Below, piece after piece: positions 17,679 through 26,277 of a DNA stretch of 64,000 nucleotides. Position 1 is the stretch's first letter. Each line of letters starts with the position of its first letter. The notes under the pieces were generated by a model. That model was not told where the DNA came from and did no database searches. It saw only the letters and a program-made list of their open reading frames with translations. The DNA lies in NCBI GenBank assembly GCA_038231815.1, contig JBBRKQ010000006.1, positions 8,945 to 72,944 of the forward strand, written 5' to 3'. This DNA is from CAILKP01 sp038231815. GTDB taxonomy: Bacteria > Planctomycetota > Phycisphaerae > Phycisphaerales > UBA1924. The position numbers and the translations under genes were made by a program.

Positions 17679-18275
17679 ATGACCAACGGTAGCGGGATCG
17701 GTCTGAGAGGGGGGGGCACTGGAGTTACCGGGCGAAGCAGCGCGCTCGCCGCCGTCGCAACGTGCGTTTTAACGTTGGTGCTGGGAGGGTGCGAACAGCC
17801 CAAGATAGGCTATTCACCCGAGGCAGTCTTTGAGCCCAATGTTCAGAGCCCAGTGGTGCTGCAAGACACACGCCGCGCTGCGGCGGCTGTACCCAGCGAG
17901 TGGGCCACGGTTCGGCTTCAGGCGGATTGGAACGATCTTGAAGCCGCGTTGCAGGTGGCCCAAACCGAGGCGGAAACAGCGGTAGTTCAAGAGTTAAACG
18001 GTGCGGTGCGGGCATTGCGAGCCGCCAACACGGCGGTGCCGTCGTTACGACGCACCTTTGAGCTACTTTCTATTTCCGGGGAAACCGGCCTGTTTGTTGC
18101 CGAGGCAGAACCCGTAACGCCCCCGGCGAGGTCTGGCCCTACGCATCAAATTGTGCTGCGCGCTGAACTGCACTCGGCCGTGGGTCCGAACCGCGAACGG
18201 GCGGCAAAGTTTGTTCAGGCAATGGCAGTCCGGCTGAACCAATTGGCGGGAGTCGAGACCGCACCGGTGCCATAA
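17679..18275 (+). CDS. putative lipoprotein of unknown function
   Basis: This is a 198-residue protein with a lipoprotein signal: a basic N terminus, a hydrophobic stretch and the lipobox LGGC, with Cys38 as the probable lipidated residue. The mature part is an Ala/Glu-rich helical segment (about 75-125) followed by a short beta-like segment. I do not recognise a family. It sits between divergent phoH and ybeY, genes usually found together, so its insertion is a local rearrangement. ATG 17679 is the first start that gives a plausible signal peptide. Confidence 0.7.
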   Translation: MTNGSGIGLRGGGTGVTGRSSALAAVATCVLTLVLGGCEQPKIGYSPEAVFEPNVQSPVVLQDTRRAAAAVPSEWATVRLQADWNDLEAALQVAQTEAETAVVQELNGAVRALRAANTAVPSLRRTFELLSISGETGLFVAEAEPVTPPARSGPTHQIVLRAELHSAVGPNRERAAKFVQAMAVRLNQLAGVETAPVP

Positions 18276-18408
18276 GCGGATGAAAAGTCCGATAACATTT
18301 TTTCCTCGCGGGCCTCACTTGCTCAGGGGGTGTCGATACACTTACGTTCCCTTGGCCGATCGATTTTGATTTTCTGTACCCGTCTCTTTGATTCGCCAAC
18401 GGAAAACG

Positions 18409-18948
18409 ATGACGCCGCTCCTGAACCGTGATCTTCAATCCTTCGCTGTTGATGTGGCCGACGCCACCGGGCAACTTCCCCGGACCGACCTCGCCTGGCT
18501 GTCGGACCATCTAGTCAAGGTCGCATGCCACCTCAAGGCTCAGGGAGAGGTTCGCTGTCGGATAGTCGCCGATGGTGAGATGCTGGACTTGCATACCAAG
18601 TTCAGTAACGACCCCACCACCACCGACGTTTTAACATTTGACCTTACTGAAGGAAAAGCCGCCGAACAGGTGGCGGCCGGCCAAACGCCGGTGCTGGATG
18701 TTGATCTGATCATCTGTGTGGATGAGGCCGGCAGACAGGCTAAGGCGCTGGGCCATGAGCAGCGCCGGGAACTGCTGTTGTACTGCCTACACGGCATCCT
18801 CCACTGCCTTGGGCACGATGACCACGATGATCAGGCCTATGAACTCATGCACACGCGTGAGGATGAGGTGCTGTTGGCCGTCGGTGTTGGCCAGACCTTT
18901 GCGGCCAAACCAAGGTCAAACTTGCCTTCCCCGGAGGCTGGGCGATGA
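18409..18948 (+). CDS. ybeY: endoribonuclease YbeY (rRNA maturation)
   Basis: This is a 179-residue metal-dependent RNase that acts in 16S rRNA 3' end maturation and ribosome quality control. The TTTDVLTFDL block and the metal site HGILHCLGHDDHDD are present. The third ligand position reads DDH instead of the commoner YDH, so His or Asp may coordinate the metal. ATG 18409 with GGAAAA upstream is preferred over TTG 18388. Its stop overlaps the corC start by ATGA. Confidence 0.92.
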   Translation: MTPLLNRDLQSFAVDVADATGQLPRTDLAWLSDHLVKVACHLKAQGEVRCRIVADGEMLDLHTKFSNDPTTTDVLTFDLTEGKAAEQVAAGQTPVLDVDLIICVDEAGRQAKALGHEQRRELLLYCLHGILHCLGHDDHDDQAYELMHTREDEVLLAVGVGQTFAAKPRSNLPSPEAGR

Positions 18949-20588
18949 GCGCAATGGCCCCGTGGATTGTGATTTTGTGTACCCTGGCCGCAGCCGCGTT
19001 GTCGTCGCTGTATTTGTCACTGGCGACGGTGGCCCGCTCAGCGGTAGAGGATTTGGCCCGCGCCTCAAACAACCCTCGCCGGCTTGAACGAATCGAGCGG
19101 ATCTTTGACGATGTCTCCAGCCATGCCCGGGCCATCGGGCTGCTCAAACTCGTGTGCTGCGCCGGTGTGCTGCTGGGCTTGATCTCTTGGTCGGCCCGTC
19201 TGCGCAAGCAGGAAATGCCTGATGAGTGGGATGCACTGATCTCGCTGGGTGTTTCTGTTGCGGTGCTCTGGGTATTTGCTGTGCTGATTCCCTTTGGAGT
19301 GGCGAGCATTGCCGGGGCAAAGGTGCTGTACGGCTGGTCACGCATCCTGCGTGCGGCCGACATCGTGATGCTGCCGCTGCGCCCAATCGGTACCCTGACC
19401 GATGTCATTATCTCCAAGATTGCCGGCAGCAGCGGCAGAGATGAACAGGAAGCGGCCCAAGATGAAATCCTGTCCGTTGTGCAGGAAAACGTCTCGGCGG
19501 GCACCATCAATGAGCATGAACAGAAGATGATTGAGGCTGTGGTTACCTTCGGTGACCTGACGGTGCAGCAGGTGATGACCCCTCGCACCGAAATCGAGGC
19601 AATGGAACTGACCAGCGACCTGGGTGAGGTCATTCGTACCGTGCGCGGCATTGGCCACTCTCGAATACCGGTGTATGACGGCTCGCTGGATCAGATCGTC
19701 GGCATGTTTTACGTCAAGGACCTGATGCATTGGCTCGCCGGTGATGGGCCGATGGGCCGGGCAGCCGCCAGCGCATCACGCCAGACCACCAGCCATAACG
19801 AGACCAACGGCAACGGCCAAAACCCGCATGCGCCCCATGTGGCCGCTGGGGCCGGTGCTCCGACAAAACCGAAAGCGTTTGACCTTCGCGCCATCCTGCG
19901 GCCCGCCCTGTCGGTACCGGAAACCAAGACCATCAGCGAGTTGCTCCGGCAACTTATGGAGCAAAAGGTTCACATCGCCGTGGCGGTGGATGAACACGGT
20001 AACACGGCCGGTATTGTCACCTTCGAGGACATCGTCGAGCAAATCGTCGGCGACGTCCGCGATGAATACGAGTCAACCAGCCCGGACCTTCCCGATGTAG
20101 TGCTGGTCCCCAAGTCCAATACCGCAGAGATCAACGCCGCGGCACGGGTTGCCGATGTCAACCGTCAGCTTGAAGAGTTGGGCGTGGGCTTTCGCGTGCT
20201 GCTGCCGGGCAATCAGGCCCCTGGCACCTCGGGCGCTCGCGATGCCGGGCCGCTGCCGGTGGCCGGACACGCCGCAACACCGGGTCATGCAACGCAAAGC
20301 ACCACCGGCGGGCCGTTTGGTTCATCGGGCGGTTCAATGGCCGGAGTCAGTGTTGTTCTGGCCGACGAAGCCGTAACGGCCGCACCGGCGGCAGACTCAC
20401 TCCACGGTGGTGTGGACCCGATCGCGATTCCTGAAAGTGAGGACTATGAAACCGTCGGCGGGTTCATAGTCACGCAGCTTGGCCACATCCCGCTGAAGGG
20501 GGAGCGCATACGCATGTCTCGATTTGAGTTAGAAGTGACCGAGGCTGCTCCGACCCGGGTGCTCAAGGCCCGGCTTCGAGTGTTGTGA
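18945..20588 (+). CDS. CorC/HlyC-type CBS-domain membrane protein (CNNM family)
   Basis: This is a 547-residue protein: a DUF21-like N-terminal membrane domain (about residues 1-150), two CBS domains (MTPRTEIEAM ... VGMFYVKDLM, and HIAVAVDEHGNTAGIVTFED), and a C-terminal CorC/HlyC FAD-like domain (VGGFIVTQLGHIP). The family is linked to Mg2+/Co2+ transport, and corC (ybeX) is a classic ybeY neighbour. Two low-complexity linkers, between the CBS domains and before the last domain, make it longer than usual. It is coupled to ybeY by ATGA. Confidence 0.9.
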   Translation: MSAMAPWIVILCTLAAAALSSLYLSLATVARSAVEDLARASNNPRRLERIERIFDDVSSHARAIGLLKLVCCAGVLLGLISWSARLRKQEMPDEWDALISLGVSVAVLWVFAVLIPFGVASIAGAKVLYGWSRILRAADIVMLPLRPIGTLTDVIISKIAGSSGRDEQEAAQDEILSVVQENVSAGTINEHEQKMIEAVVTFGDLTVQQVMTPRTEIEAMELTSDLGEVIRTVRGIGHSRIPVYDGSLDQIVGMFYVKDLMHWLAGDGPMGRAAASASRQTTSHNETNGNGQNPHAPHVAAGAGAPTKPKAFDLRAILRPALSVPETKTISELLRQLMEQKVHIAVAVDEHGNTAGIVTFEDIVEQIVGDVRDEYESTSPDLPDVVLVPKSNTAEINAAARVADVNRQLEELGVGFRVLLPGNQAPGTSGARDAGPLPVAGHAATPGHATQSTTGGPFGSSGGSMAGVSVVLADEAVTAAPAADSLHGGVDPIAIPESEDYETVGGFIVTQLGHIPLKGERIRMSRFELEVTEAAPTRVLKARLRVL

Positions 20589-20829
20589 TCGGCCGCTGCC
20601 GTTTGAACATAGCAGAAAACGTCGCCGAGCGTTTTCCGAACTCTTCAACCACCTGGGGATCTCTGAATCCTGCCACGACAGGTGAGCGAAACAAAACACC
20701 TGTTTGTGCCCTAGCTGATCCAGAAAACGTCTTGCTTCCGTGTCGCAGCGTGCGATCATGGAGTTGGTATACACCGTTTCCCACATCCGATTCCGGATGC
20801 CATGCCTCAGTCTCTGCTTAGGAAAAACT

Positions 20830-23730
20830 ATGATGATGAGCCAAACCGTTCTGATCGCCGCCTCGCTCGTGCTTGCTGCCGGTTCTGCAACCGCCATTGC
20901 CGGCCAGCCCGCGGCCGCGCCGGTTGCCAAGCCAACAGCCGCTTCCCCCGTCGCCGCTACCGCCGCCGCTCCTGCCGTTCCGTCGCTTGATGCCAAGCTT
21001 CCGACCGATCCGGCCCTGATCACCGGCACGCTCGAGAACGGCCTGGGCTACATCATCCGGCCGCACAACAACCCGGAGGGCCGGGTGTCGGTGTGGCTGC
21101 ACATCTCGACTGGCTCGCTCAACGAGACTGAGAGCACACGCGGCATTGCTCACTTTCTTGAGCACATGGCCTTTAACGGCTCCAAGAACTTTCCGCCCAA
21201 CTCCGTGATCAACTTCTTCCAGTCACTGGGCCTGCAGTTTGGCCGTGACCAGAACGCCTTTACAAGCTTTGAGCAGACGGCGTACCAACTGGCCCTGCCC
21301 GACAACAAGCCGGAGACCACAGACAAGGCACTGTTGTTCATGAGCGATGTCGGCGGACGGCTCTCGCTGCTGCTGACTGAGATTGACAACGAGCGTGGCA
21401 TCATTCAGGAGGAGCGTCGCACGCGACTTTCGGCCCAGCAGCGGGTGCAGGAGTACGTCTACGCCCGGCTTGCTCCGGAAAGCACCTTCGGTCGCCGGTT
21501 GCCCATCGGCACAGTAGAGACCATCACCAGCATGACCAAGGCGGACTTTGAGAACTACTACAACACCTTCTATGTTCCAAGCAACATGACGGTGATCGTG
21601 GTGGGCGATGTTGATCCGGCGGCGACGATCAAGCAGATTACCGCCGCCTTTGCCGACCTAAAGAAGGTACCACGCCCTGCGGACCTTGATGTTGGCATCA
21701 AGCCGACGGCGAAGACTCGGGCGATTGTGGCAACCGATCCGGAGCTGACAAACGCTGATGTTTCGATCAACCGGATTTCGAACGCATCAAAGCCGAGCGT
21801 GACGGTTGGCGACATGCGTCGCGACCTCGTCGATACCATCGGAACGTGGGCGTTTAACCGTCGCATCGCCGCCAAGATGGCCAAGGGCGACCAGCCTTAC
21901 TTGAGCGCTGCGGCATCGAGTCAGGATGTTGCCAACACCGTCAAGTTCACCGCTGTAAACGCGTCCGGCAAGACGGAGAATTGGAAGGCCATGCTGCGCG
22001 AGGTGGCCAAAGACCTTGTGCAGGCCCGTCAGTACGGATTCACTGACCGCGAACTGGCCGATGCCCGCTCGGCGATTTTCTCGCAGGCCGAGGAGGCGGC
22101 GGTTCGCGAAGCGACCCTGCCTGCCCGAGCCCACCTGGGCCGCATCAACAATGCCCTAGCGGCCTTGGAGCCGGTGATGAGTGCCCAGCAGCGGGTTGAC
22201 TTGCTGAAGGCATTGCTGCCGTCACTGACTGTGGCGGAAGTATCCAAGTCGTTCGCGGATGCGTTCGATCCGACCAACGTTGTGTTCATCGCAGAGCTGC
22301 CATCGTCCGGAGATGTGCCGACGGAGGAGCAGCTGATTGCCCTGGGTCGTGAAGCACTTGCAGTGAAGGTCGAAAAAGGCGCTGAGGAAGCTCGCGCTGA
22401 GTCACTCATGACCAAGCTGCCCACGGCGGGCAAGTTCACTGAAACAGCCACACACGAGGGCACAGCCGTAACCAGCGCCTGGCTGGACAACGGCGTTCGC
22501 GTGCACTTCAAGGCTGTTGACAAGCCCAAGGACGAGGTGTCTATCACGATTTCGCTGGCCGGCGGCGAGGTCAGTGAAACCGCACAGACGCGTGGTACAG
22601 CATCTGCCGCCGGACTGGCCTGGGGCCGGGCCGCGACCAAATCCCTGCCCAGCACCCAGATTCGTGACCTGATGACAGGCAAGAAGGTTCGCGTTGGAGG
22701 TGGTGGCGGTACCGATAGCATGTCCCTGGCCGTCAGCGGCTCACCAGAGCAGCTGGAAACCGGCCTCCAACTTGCCCACTTGCTGCTGACCGAACCGCTG
22801 GTGGAAGCCGCCGCGCTGCAGCAGTGGAAGCAAAGCCAGGAAGAAGGGATCAAGATGCGAGCCAGCCGTCCGGAGGGATTGCTGGTTGAGACGATGTCCG
22901 AAGCGTTGCTGCCCAAGGGCGAGGTTCGCGGACGCCCGCTCGTGATGGAGCAGGTCAATGCCGTCACGGTTGAGACCGCGCAGGCCTGGCTTGATCGCAC
23001 GATCCGATCAGCTCCGATTGAGGTTTCCATCGTTGGTGACATCAAGAAGGAAGCGGCGATGGAGCTTGTGGCCCGGTACCTTGGCTCACTGCCCAAGCGC
23101 GAGCGCATCAGCGCAGCAACGCTGGAATCGCAGCGGCGGATTACCCGCAACACCGGACCAATCGCCGTGAGCAAGTCCATGAAAACCAAGACTGACAAGG
23201 CCATCGTCATGGACGGCTTTACCGGTCCGGATATCCAGCAAGTGGCTGATGTGCGGTTGATGCAGCTCGCTTCACGAATCCTCTCGACCCGCATGGTCAA
23301 GGTGATTCGCGAAGAAAAGCAGCTGGTCTACTCCATCTCGGCCCAGAGCCAGCCCGGTACCGCCTATCGCGGCAGCGGCATGTTCATGGCCTCCGCCCCG
23401 ACCGACCCAGCCAAGGCCGATGCGCTGCCCGCAGCGCTTGACGAGTTGTACACGGAGTTTGCAAAAACCGGACCCACCACCGACGAGCTGGACGTTGCCC
23501 GAAACCAGCTCATCAAGTTCATTGAAGAGCAGATGAAGGAACCCGCCTTCTGGACAGGCCGCCTCGCGTCGCTGGATTACCGCGGCGGCGACTTGAACGA
23601 TGTCGTTTCGCTCACCGATTTCTACAAGAACGCGACCGCGAAGGACATTCAGGAAGTCTTTGCGAAGTACTACAAGCCGTCAGGCAAGTTCCAGTTTGTC
23701 GTCAAGCCCGAAGCCTCCGCAGGCGGCTAA
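20830..23730 (+). CDS. M16 family zinc metallopeptidase, secreted
   Basis: This is a 966-residue two-lobed pitrilysin/insulinase-type peptidase. A signal peptide (SQTVLIAASLVLAAGSATAIA) and an Ala/Pro linker precede the first M16 domain, with the inverted zinc motif HFLEH at 108-112 and NERGIIQEER downstream for the third ligand. A second, inactive-type M16 lobe covers about residues 530-960. It probably degrades peptides in the periplasm. ATG 20830 follows GGAAAA; two more in-frame ATGs come right after it. A 241-base gap and a strong terminator show it is transcribed alone. Confidence 0.93.
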   Translation: MMMSQTVLIAASLVLAAGSATAIAGQPAAAPVAKPTAASPVAATAAAPAVPSLDAKLPTDPALITGTLENGLGYIIRPHNNPEGRVSVWLHISTGSLNETESTRGIAHFLEHMAFNGSKNFPPNSVINFFQSLGLQFGRDQNAFTSFEQTAYQLALPDNKPETTDKALLFMSDVGGRLSLLLTEIDNERGIIQEERRTRLSAQQRVQEYVYARLAPESTFGRRLPIGTVETITSMTKADFENYYNTFYVPSNMTVIVVGDVDPAATIKQITAAFADLKKVPRPADLDVGIKPTAKTRAIVATDPELTNADVSINRISNASKPSVTVGDMRRDLVDTIGTWAFNRRIAAKMAKGDQPYLSAAASSQDVANTVKFTAVNASGKTENWKAMLREVAKDLVQARQYGFTDRELADARSAIFSQAEEAAVREATLPARAHLGRINNALAALEPVMSAQQRVDLLKALLPSLTVAEVSKSFADAFDPTNVVFIAELPSSGDVPTEEQLIALGREALAVKVEKGAEEARAESLMTKLPTAGKFTETATHEGTAVTSAWLDNGVRVHFKAVDKPKDEVSITISLAGGEVSETAQTRGTASAAGLAWGRAATKSLPSTQIRDLMTGKKVRVGGGGGTDSMSLAVSGSPEQLETGLQLAHLLLTEPLVEAAALQQWKQSQEEGIKMRASRPEGLLVETMSEALLPKGEVRGRPLVMEQVNAVTVETAQAWLDRTIRSAPIEVSIVGDIKKEAAMELVARYLGSLPKRERISAATLESQRRITRNTGPIAVSKSMKTKTDKAIVMDGFTGPDIQQVADVRLMQLASRILSTRMVKVIREEKQLVYSISAQSQPGTAYRGSGMFMASAPTDPAKADALPAALDELYTEFAKTGPTTDELDVARNQLIKFIEEQMKEPAFWTGRLASLDYRGGDLNDVVSLTDFYKNATAKDIQEVFAKYYKPSGKFQFVVKPEASAGG

Positions 23731-23797
23731 AGGCTGATGCAAACCGCAGCGGGTGGCTGCTGAAGCAACCCGCGGCACAACGCCAACTGTTCACTCG

Positions 23798-23823
23798 ACC
23801 CGGTCACCTGACCGGGTTTTTTT
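23798..23823 (+). terminator. intrinsic terminator after the M16 peptidase
   Basis: ACCCGGTCA and TGACCGGGT form a stem of up to 9 bp (practical loop of 4), running directly into seven T residues (23817-23823). Confidence 0.9.
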
Positions 23824-24044
23824 GTTGGGGGGAATCTGGCGAGCGCTCGGATTGGGGTTCCAGTTGTCGTGGGCCGCATCCTGCCGGGATTTACCCGGCG
23901 TGCCTCACTGCAGTGCTGTTGCGGCCTTCAAAAGTCGCCCGGCAGCCTCAAGTCGCTGTTCACCGCTGTATCTGCAGCAATCGAGCGATTTGTAAGGTTT
24001 AATGCCTGCAGTGCCCGGCAAGGATGTTACGCAGCACCTAGAGA

Positions 24045-24061
24045 TATGCAGCGTCTGCATA
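24045..24061. promoter_or_regulatory. 7-3-7 inverted repeat, possible operator
   Basis: TATGCAG-CGT-CTGCATA is a perfect inverted repeat about 275 bases upstream of the dockerin-type gene. It has the size of a dimeric repressor site. No regulator is known, and a chance occurrence cannot be excluded. Confidence 0.35.
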
Positions 24062-24325
24062 CTTATACGCGGCTGGCTGTCTTTTTCTGATGACTTCGTG
24101 CAACCAGCAAACGCGATCTCCGGATAACCATACATCTGATGGGGCCTCCGTCTCGCCCCCAACATCTGTTCGTGTGCATTTTGAATTTGTTTTTGAATGG
24201 CTCGGTTCTCGGGCGTTATCGCGTATCCGATCGGGGATCTGGTGGTGATCGAGTGGTTTTTTGCCTGTTTCGGTGTACATTGTTTCTGGTGATTTCGGGT
24301 GCCCGATCTCGCCACCCCCTTGTGA

Positions 24326-24331
24326 AAGGAA
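24326..24331 (+). promoter_or_regulatory. ribosome binding site deciding a TTG start
   Basis: AAAGGA lies 5 bases before TTG 24337. The TTG is followed at once by a classic signal peptide, so this site fixes the start against the longer open frame from 24139. Confidence 0.75.
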
Positions 24332-24336
24332 GTCAA

Positions 24337-26022
24337 TTGAAGAACTATGTCAAGCCAGTGCTGTTTTCCGCCGCAACCGTCGCCGTGATGGCAGGGGCAG
24401 CCATGTCGGTGATTAGCGTGCCGCGGCAGCCGTCAACGCCGGTGAACGGGGTTGATATTTCCATCTCGTCGATCGCGGCTTCGTACGGCGGCTCGGCGCC
24501 TTCTAAGAGCTTTACGGTGTTTTCGAACACCACCTCTGTGGGCGTGGGCGCTGATGAAGTTGCAATTGCCGTAACTACAACCTCGTGCAACGTGCAGCCG
24601 ACTGAGAGTGCGCCGTACGCACTGGCTGATTGGTATGCACCCTTTGAGACTGGCGCACCGGGCGGGGCCGATGGCACTTCCAAGCACCCTTACATTGTTA
24701 CAAACATCTATCGCCTGAACACCGAGGGCCGGCTTGAGCAGCTTGCCGCATCATGGGTGAAACACGGCTGGTACGCCGCTTCCACATCACAGGGCATCAC
24801 CGGGGCTGTTGGCAGCGCCACGGGTGCTGAACCTTGCGGCACCGGCGTGTGCCCCTCTGGCGCAGCGTTTAACAGCCAGCTTGGTTCAAATTGCGCGGAT
24901 ACGTACAACTCAGGTCACAATTCTGACCGCCAGTACCTCGGGCCGCGGTCAGAGGTTTCATCCCGCGGCACCGCGGTGGCTCCTGGCTTCAACATTCGTG
25001 GGTCGTACCTTGACGCAATGAACACGGGCAACGCAGCGGTGGCGCCAATGTTCGGCGACTCTCTTTCTTTGACACCCGCTACACACACAGATGCCCTGCG
25101 AACGTACGGCGGCACCGGTACCGGCCAGGCCAACAAGCTCGCGACCATCAAGAAAACCGACGTCACCACGGCCGCACTGGGTCCGAACGGTCGGGTGTAT
25201 ATGGAAGCGTACTACGTGGTCAACGGTGATCAGAACAAGCTCAACAACGTTGCGTGGCGCGGCTTCACTTCCACGTACACCACAGGCTCGCTCACGGCAG
25301 CGAACCTCAACTTTGCCAGTCGGCACAACTTTGGTCCAGTCATGTTCCAATGGGGAGATCAGCAGCAGCAGGCCACGCCAACCGACGATGGTGCGGCGTA
25401 CGTCTCCAGCCGCGTGGTGAACAACCCGGACGGTACCTTCCGCTACGAGTACAACGTTTACAACCTTGACCTTGACCGAGGGATTGAGGGCCTTGTCGTC
25501 GCGCTGCCCACCGCAGCCAACGCCACCGCGGTCAACTTCCGTCAGCCCCGCATCATGGACCCGGGCTTTGATGCCCAAGCCTGGGTTGGCTCGGTATCCC
25601 CAGACGGCAACGCTGTGACCTATTCCGTGCCCGCAGTTGCTCCGAACACCATGAACTGGAGCAAGCCAGCCACGCCGGGAACCCCGGCTAAGGCCAACTC
25701 GCTTCGTTGGGGCAACATGTACACGTTCTGGTTCACCAGCGACCTGCCCCCCCGCACCAACGGTCAGATCAACATGATCCTAGGCGGAACTGGTACGGTT
25801 GCCGGCGGCCTGTTGGCTACTGCCTCGGTTCCGCGGGCAGTTGCCGATATTGAAAATGGTGGCGACGGCATTGTTGATTCCAACGACTTCGTGGCCTTCA
25901 TCAACGCGTTTATGGCCGGTGACCCCGCCGCGGACGTCATGGCTGGCGGTACTCCCGGCTCCGACGGCTCGGTCGATGGCAACGACTTCATCGGGTTCAT
26001 CAACAGCTACATCCAAGGCTAA
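24337..26022 (+). CDS. secreted protein with C-terminal dockerin-like EF-hand repeats
   Basis: This is a 561-residue exported protein. A signal peptide (KNYVKPVLFSAATVAVMAG) is followed by a large beta-rich region of unknown family. At the C terminus are two dockerin-like calcium-binding repeats: GDGIVDSNDFVAFINAFMAG and GSDGSVDGNDFIGFINSYIQG. Such tails occur in planctomycete cell-surface proteins and may serve sorting or attachment; that role is an inference. One Cys-containing loop (CGTGVCPSG) stands out. The TTG start has a strong ribosome binding site. It is transcribed alone, with its own terminator. Confidence 0.8.
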   Translation: MKNYVKPVLFSAATVAVMAGAAMSVISVPRQPSTPVNGVDISISSIAASYGGSAPSKSFTVFSNTTSVGVGADEVAIAVTTTSCNVQPTESAPYALADWYAPFETGAPGGADGTSKHPYIVTNIYRLNTEGRLEQLAASWVKHGWYAASTSQGITGAVGSATGAEPCGTGVCPSGAAFNSQLGSNCADTYNSGHNSDRQYLGPRSEVSSRGTAVAPGFNIRGSYLDAMNTGNAAVAPMFGDSLSLTPATHTDALRTYGGTGTGQANKLATIKKTDVTTAALGPNGRVYMEAYYVVNGDQNKLNNVAWRGFTSTYTTGSLTAANLNFASRHNFGPVMFQWGDQQQQATPTDDGAAYVSSRVVNNPDGTFRYEYNVYNLDLDRGIEGLVVALPTAANATAVNFRQPRIMDPGFDAQAWVGSVSPDGNAVTYSVPAVAPNTMNWSKPATPGTPAKANSLRWGNMYTFWFTSDLPPRTNGQINMILGGTGTVAGGLLATASVPRAVADIENGGDGIVDSNDFVAFINAFMAGDPAADVMAGGTPGSDGSVDGNDFIGFINSYIQG

Positions 26023-26069
26023 TTCATCCGCAGGCCAACAGCGGCCAGCAGTAACCTGAAATTTACGAG

Positions 26070-26101
26070 CGCCGCCGGCCAGAGTGCCGGCGGCGTTTTT
26101 T
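26070..26101 (+). terminator. intrinsic terminator after the dockerin-type gene
   Basis: CGCCGCCGGC and GCCGGCGGCG form a perfect 10-bp stem with a 6-base loop (CAGAGT), followed by six T residues. Confidence 0.93.
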
Positions 26102-26277
26102 ATGAAGTTCGTTCGGGTTCGGCCCCAAATCCAGACCCAGCCGCGTTACGCTTGCCGCTGACGAATTTTCGAAGCGACGCCTCGGTTGTACCGCTGCGGA
26201 ACACGCCTCTGGTTTGGGCTTCCTTTTCCTGATCGAGCCGGGCAGTCGCTTCAGCCCGCACGATCCTGGGCCTTGCG

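Larger units (their letters stand above)
23824..24336. other. 513-base gene-free leader region
   Basis: No convincing gene was found on either strand; the minus-strand frame at 23905-24336 has no domain-like content. The region holds a perfect 7-3-7 inverted repeat at 24045-24061 and, in its last third, a T-rich tract before the ribosome binding site of the dockerin-type gene. It is presumably that gene's promoter and leader. Confidence 0.6.

Noticed and set aside
22029..23300. Long minus-strand open frame of 423 codons
   Set aside because: It lies wholly antisense to the M16 peptidase gene, whose motifs are certain; its product is Ser/Arg/Ala-rich with no domain. It is a mirror frame of G+C-rich DNA.
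23905..24336. 143-codon minus-strand frame in the long gap before the dockerin-type gene
   Set aside because: No domain, no ribosome binding site, and it would start on top of the ribosome binding site of the sense gene. It was left as non-coding, although it is the longest unassigned frame outside genes.
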